NCBI RefSeq assembly: GCF_000346755.1
Contig: NZ_ANNV01000135.1
Coordinates: 1-42,036, forward strand
DNA from: Pseudomonas sp. CBZ-4
GTDB lineage: Bacteria > Pseudomonadota > Gammaproteobacteria > Pseudomonadales > Pseudomonadaceae
Direction of reading: 5' to 3'
Length of the DNA stretch: 42,036 nucleotides
Numbering within the stretch: the stretch's first letter is position 1; each line of letters begins with the position of its first letter. The notes under the pieces are model-generated. The model was not told the DNA's origin. It saw only the letters and a list, made by a program, of their open reading frames with translations, and ran no database searches. Position numbers and translations under genes: made by a program. Below, piece after piece: positions 18,604-25,818 of this stretch.

Positions 18604-18668
18604 ATCGCGGGCAAGCCCGCTCCCACAGGTTGACCGCATTCCAATGTGGGAGCGGGCTTGCCCGCGAT
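18604..18668. repeat. Pair of REP units, opposite order to 157-247
   Basis: The unit ATCGCGGGCAAGCCCGCTCC (from 18604) is followed by its inverse, GTGGGAGCGGGCTTGCCCGC (18646 onward to about 18668). The core is the same GC-rich type as the REPIN next to nrdB. It lies between the pvdL remnant and the leader of the second Ig-like gene. No equivalent lies after the intact pvdL. Confidence 0.88.
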
Positions 18669-18727
18669 GGCGTCAGTCCAGGCGCCGCCATTTCCGTTGG
18701 TCAGGTATCGCCCGGGTCTGCGTCGGA

Positions 18728-18745
18728 ACTGTCAATTCTGACAGT
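18728..18745. promoter_or_regulatory. Palindrome upstream of Ig-like gene copy 2 (candidate operator)
   Basis: ACTGTCAATTCTGACAGT has perfect 7-base arms ACTGTCA/TGACAGT. It is the counterpart of the site at 14840-14857: the distance to the start codon is 111 bases here against 112 there, and the flanks GA and AGGCA are the same. Conservation contrasts with the strong divergence of the genes behind it. Confidence 0.55.
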
Positions 18746-18763
18746 AGGCAGCCACACCCCAGA

Positions 18764-18822
18764 AGGATTAGATAATCCTGTTTATCGGCCCACAAGTGCG
18801 GGCCAGCGGGTTATCTATTCTT
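18764..18822 (+). promoter_or_regulatory. Stem-loop leader of Ig-like gene copy 2
   Basis: TAGATAA (18769-18775) pairs with TTATCTA (18811-18817), extended by four more pairs beyond one mismatch (including one G-U). Inside, GGCCC (18787-18791) pairs with GGGCC (18800-18804). The architecture (outer TAGATA/TATCTA helix, inner GGCC hairpin, then the ribosome-binding site) equals that at 14877-14935, though inner bases differ. An alternative local hairpin GGATTAGATAATCC (18765-18778) competes with the outer helix. Confidence 0.5.
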
Positions 18823-18838
18823 GAAAGGGAGCATCATC

Positions 18839-21553
18839 ATGGCTAAACCGAAAACACCCAAAAAGCCCGCTGGGGCTGCTTCGGCACCTGCCTTGCCGCC
18901 TGTGTCCAAGGGCGCGGCGCCGGTCAAGGTCCCCGTGGTGCGTGCTCAACTCCCGCTGCCGCAGGTCCGAAACGCGACGGCCAACAGCACGTTGCCGCCG
19001 ATGAGTTCCACGGCGGGTACGGATGTGATCATCACTGCCGCCATCGCCGCAGGTGCGCACATCCAGGTGTCCTGGGCGATCAAGGGCCAGGAGGCCAATC
19101 CGGTATTCACCGCGCCCGCGCAAGGCACTGGCAGCGCCGGTGTCCAGGTGCCGGTGCCGGCCTGGGTGATTGGTTTGTGCATCGGCCATACGGTGACTAT
19201 TTGGTATGAAAGTGGCAATGATCAGTCGCTGAAGTTGGAGTTGACGGTCGAAGTGATCGATCCCGACAACATGCCGGCGCCCACATTCCTGGACCTGGCG
19301 TTCTTCCAGGGTTCCTGGTGGCTGGACATGGCCAAGTTTCCTGGCAATGCCCACGTGCAATTGTGCGGTTAGCCGTTCATTGCCGCCGGGCAGCGGTTGT
19401 GGGTCGAGGCCGTTGGCAACGAGCACCTGACGCCTCGGCGTTTTCATTGGGTTCTTGAAGACCATGTGGTGACCTCCGAAGAGGCACAGCAAGGCTTCTG
19501 CTTCCTGTTGGAGATTCTGCGCGAGTGGTTGGCTGCAAACGAAGATTGGTCGTCGGTAACGCTGCATTCTGGCGTCATATTCGATGGTGCGCATGGCACC
19601 GCGCCGGAAGACCCCAGCATTTCCCACATCCCGGCCAATGCCCATGAAATCCCGCGCGCTACCGCGAACCTGCGGCTGGGCGAGCCGGAACTGAAACTGT
19701 TGCAGCCCACGCTGCGTGAAGCGGCGTATGTCGAGGGGAAGGGCTGGTTAGTCAACCCGACGAATACCGTTGACGGGGCGCATATCGATGTGACGTATGA
19801 CGGTATGCAACGCGGAGATCATGTGTGCGTGAAATTCAAAGGGACACCGGGCCTGGGGACGCCGGCGCCGGTCTGTCAGGACGTGAAGGATGGTGAGACC
19901 AAACTTGTATTCTCTGTGCCGGCGTCGGCGATCAGTGCCAACTTCGGCCTCCCGGTTGAAATCTCGTATACCGTCTTGCGCGGCCGGTTGTGGCCGTCGC
20001 CGACGTTGATGGTTCAAGTCCTTGAACCTGCCGGCTTGAGTGGTATCGACGTCGAGGAAAAAACCGGCGGCAAGTTGTGCCTCAACAACTTCTCGGGGCA
20101 CGCCACTGCGACGGTCGCCATCTGGGATTACATTGCGCCGGGACAGACCTGCTGGATGTGGATCGTTGGCCAACGTGAGGACGGCAGCCTGGTTCACTGG
20201 GATATCCTGGTCGCCGAGCCCATCAAGCCCGAGTGGGTGAGCGGCGGGGTCAACGCGCTACTGGCGCGCGAAGAACTGGAACAGCTGGCCGACTGCGTGG
20301 TTTTCGAACTTCATTTCGCTGTGAACTTCCAAGGTTTGGCAGAACTGGCTGGTGCCATTGCGTTCCGGCCGTTGCAACTGCAAATGGTCCAGGCCGACCT
20401 GGTGCTTTTGGCTCCCCAAGTGCTTCAGGCGGTGGGGAACCACCTGACGGTATGGAACGGTCGAGAGGGCGTGACCGTACGGGTGGGATATAACGGTATG
20501 AGCCCTCATCACCGCATCGAGTTGTGTTGGGAGCAGGCGGGCGAGTGCCTGGTGCTGGAGCCAAAACCGGGGAATATCACGCCGGGGTACGTGGACTTCC
20601 GGATCCCGCGCGAGGCGGTGATTCACGGCATCGGCAAGACTGTGCCGATCCGCTACAGCGTTACCAGCCGGTGCAAGCAGCAGACTTCGGCTGATTTGGA
20701 GTTGGGGATTAGTAAGCCAGTGCGCTTGCCAACACCAGTGGTGCCTCAAGCGACACCGCCAGCGACTCAAGGTGGATTCCTGGATTTGACGACCTTTCCG
20801 GGGGACGCCACTATCACCGTCCTGTCTTGGTGGTTTGCTTTGGCAGGGCAGCGATATTGGCTGAAGTGCACGGGCACCAGGAAGGATGGAAGTGCCCACA
20901 CGTTCTATGCCGCGCAAAGCCGGTCGCTCACATCTGATGAAGTCGACAACGGGTTGGCAGTGACGTTGAGCCGCGACGTGCTTGAGATGTTGAGGCATGG
21001 CTCGAGTCTGGCGGTAACCTGTATCGTGACGGCAGACGGTAGTGGGCAGGAAAGTGCAGGGATCGAATTCCCTGCGCTGAACCTGATCATCAAGCGCCCT
21101 CTGATCTGCGAGATAGAACGTTTCGAGTCACTGCCGCTGGGTACTTTTAGTGCAGGCGGCAGTTTCCAGACGTCATTGATGAAGGTCAGCTTTCAATCGG
21201 GGTCGGGGATAGCGGGTATTGTCAGGTATGCCAATAATGATTTTGTGTCAGGCAATCATTTTGGAGTATGCATCAATAATGCAGCTCAGAACCCGCCCCA
21301 ACTGTTCCGGGTTGATTTCAACCATTTACTGGAGTCTTTCAAGTTCGGTTGGGGCTGGATGCATGAGCCCGCAACGGTGACCGTCTACGGCGAAGACGGT
21401 AGTGTTATTAGCGTGCTCGACTATCCTCAAGGTTTGGCAGGGGGGTTCTGGGTTGATTATCAGGCAGCGTCGGGACCGGTGATTGCCTGGATAACAATTC
21501 TTACCCAGGACTACTCATTTATCGATAACTTCAAAATATGTCATCGCGATTGA
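18839..21553 (+). pseudogene. Ig-like/beta-sandwich repeat protein, copy 2, interrupted by one amber codon
   Basis: ATG 18839 (AGGGAG 7 bases upstream) opens a frame that stops at TAG 19370-19372. The same frame then continues without another stop to 21553. The total is 2715 bases, exactly the length of copy 1. The TAG falls at codon 178, where copy 1 has Trp172 (TGG in EAWPLIYPGQRLF; here LCG-stop-PFIAAGQRLW), so one G-to-A change explains it. The N-terminus MAKPKTPKK and the alternating beta modules match copy 1 at low-to-moderate identity. After LNLIIKRP (about residue 757) the last 150 residues are unrelated by eye to copy 1. They form another probable jelly-roll domain ending IDNFKICHRD. 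This is a very young pseudogene, a read-through gene or a sequencing error. An internal start at 19397 would give 718 residues but lacks a clear ribosome-binding site. Confidence 0.72.
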
Positions 21554-21604
21554 ATGGTTGGTGTTGATTTAGCTTCAGTGACTGGCGATTCGTTGGTGGC
21601 CTTT

Positions 21605-21634
21605 AAAGAATGCCCGCTTTTGCGGGCATTCTTT
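21605..21634. terminator. Bidirectional intrinsic terminator between Ig-like copy 2 and dsbG
   Basis: AAAGAATGCCCGC (21605-21617) pairs perfectly with GCGGGCATTCTTT (21622-21634) around a TTTT loop. A-rich and T-rich flanks allow termination in both directions. It serves the convergent Ig-like copy 2 and dsbG. Confidence 0.88.
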
Positions 21635-21649
21635 TGGCAGATACGGGCA

Positions 21650-22411
21650 CTATTTCGGTCCGAGTATCTTCACCAACTTCTCCGGCGACGGCGCCCCTTG
21701 CTGTTGCTGCAACCCACCCTTGTCATCCAGATAGAAAATCGCCGGCGTCGCCGACAACTCCAGTTCATCCATCAACTTCATATTCCCATCCAGCTTGGCC
21801 TCGATATTCGCCGGGATCTTTGCCAGCGCCTGCAACTTGCTGCCCTTGCCGGCGGCTTCGTGTTCTTCCAGGGCCTTTTGCGGGTCTTTGGCGGCGAACA
21901 GCGCGGCGGATTTGGCCGCGCTGTCTTCGCGGATGATGCCGACCATGATGTGGCGCAACTGCACCTTGCCGGCCTTGACCCATGGCCGCGCCTGTTCCCA
22001 AAACATGTTGCAGTACGGGCAGTTGGGGTCGCTGAACAGATAGACGATGCGCGGCGCGTTGACGTCGCCGTCCTGGATCCAGCTGCTTTTTTCCATCTTG
22101 GCCCAGACTTCCTTGGCCATGGGCGCGTACACCAGTTTTTCCAGGGGCGCGCTGCTCAGGTCGTTGCCTTGGGCGTCGTACAGGTTGCCGGCGAGCACGT
22201 TTTTGCCGTCGGCGGTCAGGTACAGGGCCATGCCGCGGTTCTGGTATTGCGCGGCGTAGCCGGTGAGGCCGCTGGGGGCGTCGAACTTGCCGAGGATCTT
22301 GGCGCCCTTGGCTTCGATCTGTTTGATCGGCGCCGGCCAGTCTTCGGCCTGGGCCAGGGTGGCCGCGAGCGTCAGCGGCAGCAGGGTCAGCAGGTGGCGG
22401 AGGCTTGGCAT
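21650..22411 (-). CDS. dsbG: Periplasmic thiol:disulfide interchange protein DsbG
   Basis: This 253-residue DsbC/DsbG-family protein carries a signal peptide (MPSLRHLLTLLPLTLAATLAQA), a dimerisation region (about 25-100) and a thioredoxin fold. The active site is CPYC in FSDPNCPYCNMF, and the cis-proline segment is ATPAIFY. It keeps exposed cysteines reduced or isomerises wrong disulfides in the periplasm, and needs DsbD for electrons. The ATG at 22411 has AAAGGA upstream and overlaps the preceding gene by 25 bases, so it is the last gene of the dsbD-TlpA-dsbG operon. A broken copy of its 3' end lies at 17740-17990. The arrangement corresponds to PA2476-PA2478 of P. aeruginosa. Confidence 0.93.
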   Translation of the reverse strand: MPSLRHLLTLLPLTLAATLAQAEDWPAPIKQIEAKGAKILGKFDAPSGLTGYAAQYQNRGMALYLTADGKNVLAGNLYDAQGNDLSSAPLEKLVYAPMAKEVWAKMEKSSWIQDGDVNAPRIVYLFSDPNCPYCNMFWEQARPWVKAGKVQLRHIMVGIIREDSAAKSAALFAAKDPQKALEEHEAAGKGSKLQALAKIPANIEAKLDGNMKLMDELELSATPAIFYLDDKGGLQQQQGAPSPEKLVKILGPK

Positions 22412-23232
22412 GTGGGTTTCCTTTGTGGGGCGGTGTCGAAGGGTTCCATGGCACGGGCCAGGCTGGCTTGGGACAGTTCACCGAGGTGGCTGTTGAGCAG
22501 GCGTCCGTCGGCGCTGTAGAACAGCGTAGTCGGCAAGGCCATCGAGCCCACGGCCTGGCCGAGGCGGCCGCTGGCGTCGAAGAGCACGTTGTCGAGGGTC
22601 AGGCCCTGGGTGGCGAGGTAGGTGCTGACGCTTTGCATGCTTTCGGCCTGGTTGACGAACAGGAAGGTCACGTCGGGGCGTTGGCGCTGCGCGCGTTCCA
22701 GCACCGGCATTTCCCGGCGGCACGGCGGGCACCAGGTGGCCCACAGGTTGATCACCAGCGGGCCGCCCTTGTAATCGGCCAGTTGCACCGTTTCGCCGCT
22801 GGCGTTGCGCAGGGTGATGTCCGGCAGTTGTGCGCCCTTGTCGTACAGGCTCAGGGACAAACTGGTCAGCCCCCAGAACACCAGGCCACTGATCACACCG
22901 GCGCCCAGCGGCGTGCGCAGGGCCGGACGGTGCCAGCCGTACGCCAGCGCGCCGAGGACCAGGGCGATAATGCCGGGCCAGGCGAGGAATCCACCGTCAC
23001 GCAGATCCACCATCAGCAGCGGGTCGTGGCTGTAGTCGTTCCAGTACATCAGCACAAAACTGAGCCGCGCCACCAGCATGCCCAGCAGGAACAGGCTGAA
23101 CAGCACCGATTCCGGGTTCTCACCGCCACGCTTGGCCACGCGCCAACCCACCAGGGTGGCGAGAATCAGCGCGCTGATCAGCAGGAGGTGATTCAGGGCG
23201 ATGGCGAAGGTGCCGATGGTCAGGGTCAACAT
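22387..23232 (-). CDS. TlpA/ResA-like thioredoxin fused to an Lgt-like membrane domain (DsbE of the dsbDEG operon)
   Basis: This is a 281-residue inner-membrane protein. The first about 125 residues hold four hydrophobic segments, including a stretch reminiscent of prolipoprotein diacylglyceryl transferase. From about residue 135 comes a TlpA/ResA thioredoxin domain facing the periplasm: LVINLWATWCPPCRREMPVL with the CPPC pair, then a cis-proline in MALPTTLFY. It probably relays electrons within the Dsb system. Its start overlaps the dsbD stop by one base (TGATG) and its end overlaps dsbG. In P. aeruginosa the equivalent gene (PA2477) has been called dsbE, a name also used for CcmG elsewhere, so no symbol is given. 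It has no role in lipoprotein acylation that can be seen. Confidence 0.85.
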   Translation of the reverse strand: MLTLTIGTFAIALNHLLLISALILATLVGWRVAKRGGENPESVLFSLFLLGMLVARLSFVLMYWNDYSHDPLLMVDLRDGGFLAWPGIIALVLGALAYGWHRPALRTPLGAGVISGLVFWGLTSLSLSLYDKGAQLPDITLRNASGETVQLADYKGGPLVINLWATWCPPCRREMPVLERAQRQRPDVTFLFVNQAESMQSVSTYLATQGLTLDNVLFDASGRLGQAVGSMALPTTLFYSADGRLLNSHLGELSQASLARAMEPFDTAPQRKPTCQASATC

Positions 23233-24962
23233 CAGAGGGCGTCTCGGGTTTGCGTCCAGCGTTGCAGGAAGGCGGCGGCATCCACTTCGCCGGTGATGCG
23301 TTGGGCGCGGCGTTCTTCACCGTCCGGGCCGATCCACACGAAGCTCGGCGGGCCGGGCACTTTGTAGCGGCCGAGCAGTTCGCGGCTGGCGGCGTTGTCG
23401 GCGGTGACGTCCAGGCGCAGCAGGCGCACGTCTTTCAGCGCGGCCATTACTTCGGGTTTGCCGAATACCTGTTTTTCCATGATCTTGCAGGACACGCACC
23501 AGTCGGCGTAGTAGTCCACCAGCACCCACTGGCCCTGGGCCTTGGCGCTGTCGAGTTGGCTTTGCAGCACGGCCGGGTCGCTGATGGTCATGAACGCGTC
23601 GTGGGCGCTGGGTGCAGCCGCCACCGGCGAGCCGCCATAGACCTTCAGCGGTTGCCACAGGTCATCGCTGCCACCGGCGGCGCCCACCACCAGCACTGTG
23701 CCCCACAGGCCCAGGACCAGGGAGCCGGCGCCGAACACCTTGGCGGCCAGGCCGTATTCGCGGGCCAGGGTCCAGCCGCAGTAGGCCATGACCAGCGCCA
23801 ATGCGCCCCACAGGCCGAGCCACAGGCTGGCATCGATCACCGGGCGGATCATCAGCACGGCGCTGCCGAGGAACAGGAAGCCGAAGATGCCCTTGACCAG
23901 GTTCATCCAGCTGCCGGACTTGGGCAGCACACCGTTGCCCAGGGTGACGAGCAACAGCAGCGGTACACCAATGCCGATGCCGAGGGTGAACAGCGCGAGG
24001 CCACCGAACACCACGTCGCCGGTCTGGCCGATATACAGCAGCAGGCCCGCCAGGGGCGCCGTCATGCAGGGACCCACCACCAGGGCGGAGAGGGCGCCGA
24101 GGATGCCGGCCCCGACCATGCTGCCGCCGCTTTGCTGGCGGCTGAGGTTGTCCAGGCGATCCCGCAGGAAGGCCGGCAGTTGCAGCTCGAAGAAGCCGAA
24201 CATGGGCAGCGCCAGCAATACAAACAGCGTCGCGATGGAACCAAGCACCCAGGGTTGCTGCAGCCACGCCTGCAAGTTGGCGCCGAGCAGGGCCGCCACC
24301 ACGCCCAGTGCGGCATACACCAGGGCCATGCACACCACGTAGCTGCCGGCGAGGGCAAAGCCGCGTCGCGGGCTGGCACCACTGCCTACCACCAGGCCGG
24401 CAAGAATCGGCAACATGGGCAACGAGCAGGGCATGAACGCCAGGCCCAGGCCGAGCGCGAAAATAGCCAGCAAGCTCCAGAACAGGTTCCGTTCACTGAG
24501 GAATCGGGCGATTTTCTGGTCGTCGGCCGTACCGCTACTCACCGCTGGCGTGGCCGGCCCACCCAGGTCCACCGTTATCGATTGCGGCGGGTAGCACAGG
24601 CCCGCATCGGCGCAGCCTTGCCAGCCCAGCTTGACCTTGCCGGTGACACCGGCGGGAATTTTCACTTCCAGGCCCTGGCGATACACTTGCTGTTCGCCGA
24701 AGAACTCATCGCTATGGGCTTCACCTTGCGGCAGCACAGGCTTCTCGGCCAGGCCGTCGAACTTCATGCGCTGCTGGTACAGGTAGTAACCGTCGGCAAT
24801 CTGCCAATACAGCTGGGTCTCACCGCTTTCCAGGCGCTCGGAGGTAAAGGTGAAGGCCTTGGCCACCGGGAGGAAGTCGGGTTTTGTCTCAAACGGATTG
24901 CCCGGCGCGGCCTGGGCGAACCCCGCGAACAACACCAGCAGAAAGATAAACAGATGCCGCAT
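23232..24962 (-). CDS. dsbD: Thiol:disulfide interchange reductase DsbD
   Basis: This is a 576-residue inner-membrane protein that carries electrons from cytoplasmic thioredoxin to periplasmic partners such as DsbG. In order it has a signal peptide (1-18, ending FAQA), a periplasmic alpha domain with Cys117 and Cys123 (GCADAGLCYPP), and an eight-helix membrane domain with Cys179 (FMPCSLPML) and the partner Cys in VVGPCMTAPLAG. A C-terminal thioredoxin domain carries WCVSC (DWCVSCKIME). All six redox cysteines are present. ATG 24962 is chosen over the TTG two codons earlier because AAGG lies 7 bases upstream and the signal peptide then starts MRHLF. It heads the operon and is divergent from the two-component genes. 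Confidence 0.93.
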   Translation of the reverse strand: MRHLFIFLLVLFAGFAQAAPGNPFETKPDFLPVAKAFTFTSERLESGETQLYWQIADGYYLYQQRMKFDGLAEKPVLPQGEAHSDEFFGEQQVYRQGLEVKIPAGVTGKVKLGWQGCADAGLCYPPQSITVDLGGPATPAVSSGTADDQKIARFLSERNLFWSLLAIFALGLGLAFMPCSLPMLPILAGLVVGSGASPRRGFALAGSYVVCMALVYAALGVVAALLGANLQAWLQQPWVLGSIATLFVLLALPMFGFFELQLPAFLRDRLDNLSRQQSGGSMVGAGILGALSALVVGPCMTAPLAGLLLYIGQTGDVVFGGLALFTLGIGIGVPLLLLVTLGNGVLPKSGSWMNLVKGIFGFLFLGSAVLMIRPVIDASLWLGLWGALALVMAYCGWTLAREYGLAAKVFGAGSLVLGLWGTVLVVGAAGGSDDLWQPLKVYGGSPVAAAPSAHDAFMTISDPAVLQSQLDSAKAQGQWVLVDYYADWCVSCKIMEKQVFGKPEVMAALKDVRLLRLDVTADNAASRELLGRYKVPGPPSFVWIGPDGEERRAQRITGEVDAAAFLQRWTQTRDAL

Positions 24963-25011
24963 GGTCAAGCCTTAGTTCGATGCAAGTGAGGCACACAATG
25001 TGTGGCGTTGA

Positions 25012-25028
25012 TTAACCGATGATTAACC
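25012..25028. promoter_or_regulatory. 11-bp-period direct repeat TTAACC-N5-TTAACC (candidate DsbR operator)
   Basis: TTAACC at 25012-25017 and again at 25023-25028, inside the larger repeat GATTAACCG, sit one DNA turn apart in the intergenic region between dsbD and the response regulator gene. OmpR/PmrA-class regulators bind such direct repeats. The location 50 bases upstream of dsbD and 110 bases upstream of the regulator gene suits control of both. Confidence 0.5.
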
Positions 25029-25137
25029 GGCGCTATTCTAGAGTGTAGGGAATCGCTGAGCATGGATCTTTTAGCGGCATAATCTGCACTTAATCGGCTG
25101 CACGTTTAATCACGCCATCTTTCATGAAGGGTTCAGC

Positions 25138-25818
25138 ATGCACGTACTGGTCTGCGAAGACGACGATCTGATCGCCAGCGGCATCGTGGCCGGCCTCACC
25201 GCCCAGGGTTTTACCGTGGAGCGCGTGGGCACGGCGGCGGCTGCACGGGCCATGCTCAAGGCGGCGACGTTCGACATCATGGTGCTCGACCTCGGCTTGC
25301 CGGACGAAGATGGCCTCAAGTTGTTGCAGCAACTGCGCAGCCAGGGCCTGGAGATTCCGGTGCTGATCCTTACCGCACGGGATTCCGTGACCAACCGCGT
25401 CGACGGCCTGCAAGCCGGTGCCGACGACTACCTGCTCAAGCCCTTCGACCTGCGCGAACTGGCCGCGCGCCTGCAAACATTGTTACGGCGCATGGCCGGG
25501 CGCAGCGTCAACCTGATCGAGCATGGCCGCCTGGCCTACGACCCGAGCAGCCGCGAGACCTTTCTGGGCGGCGAGCCGGTGGACCTGTCCCGCCGCGAGC
25601 AGGCGTTGCTGCAAGCCCTGCTGCACAACAAGGGCCGCGTGCTGTCCAGCGAGCAGCTCAAGGACAGCGTCTACGGCTTCAATGACGAACTGGAAAGCAA
25701 CGCGTTGAACGTGCATATCCACCACCTGCGCCGCAAGTTGGGCAACGGCATCGTCGAGACCGTGCGCGGCCTCGGCTACCGCCTGGGCCCGGCGGATGGC
25801 GGAGAGGATGCGTCGTGA
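25138..25818 (+). CDS. dsbR: OmpR-family response regulator, DsbR-like
   Basis: This is a 226-residue response regulator. The receiver domain (1-115) shows CEDDD at 6-10, the phosphoacceptor Asp51 in VLDLGLPDEDG, the T/S in LILTAR and the Lys in LLKPFD. The winged-helix DNA-binding domain (about 125-220) includes LSRREQALLQAL and NVHIHHLRRKLG...VRGLGYRL. It is divergent from dsbD and overlaps the kinase gene by 4 bases. The same order is known in P. aeruginosa (PA2476-PA2480), where this pair has been described as a copper-responsive system inducing dsbDEG. The symbol is transferred on synteny and family, not on a direct comparison here. Confidence 0.82.
   Translation: MHVLVCEDDDLIASGIVAGLTAQGFTVERVGTAAAARAMLKAATFDIMVLDLGLPDEDGLKLLQQLRSQGLEIPVLILTARDSVTNRVDGLQAGADDYLLKPFDLRELAARLQTLLRRMAGRSVNLIEHGRLAYDPSSRETFLGGEPVDLSRREQALLQALLHNKGRVLSSEQLKDSVYGFNDELESNALNVHIHHLRRKLGNGIVETVRGLGYRLGPADGGEDAS

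Noticed and set aside
14952..21553. The Ig-like pair as a toxin-immunity or Tc toxin system
   Set aside because: No toxin domain, no small immunity gene between the copies and no Rhs/Tc core motif could be seen; only the variable C-terminus is reminiscent of such systems.
23250..24989. A 579-codon plus-strand frame
   Set aside because: Antisense to dsbD, whose redox cysteines and membrane segments are unmistakable.
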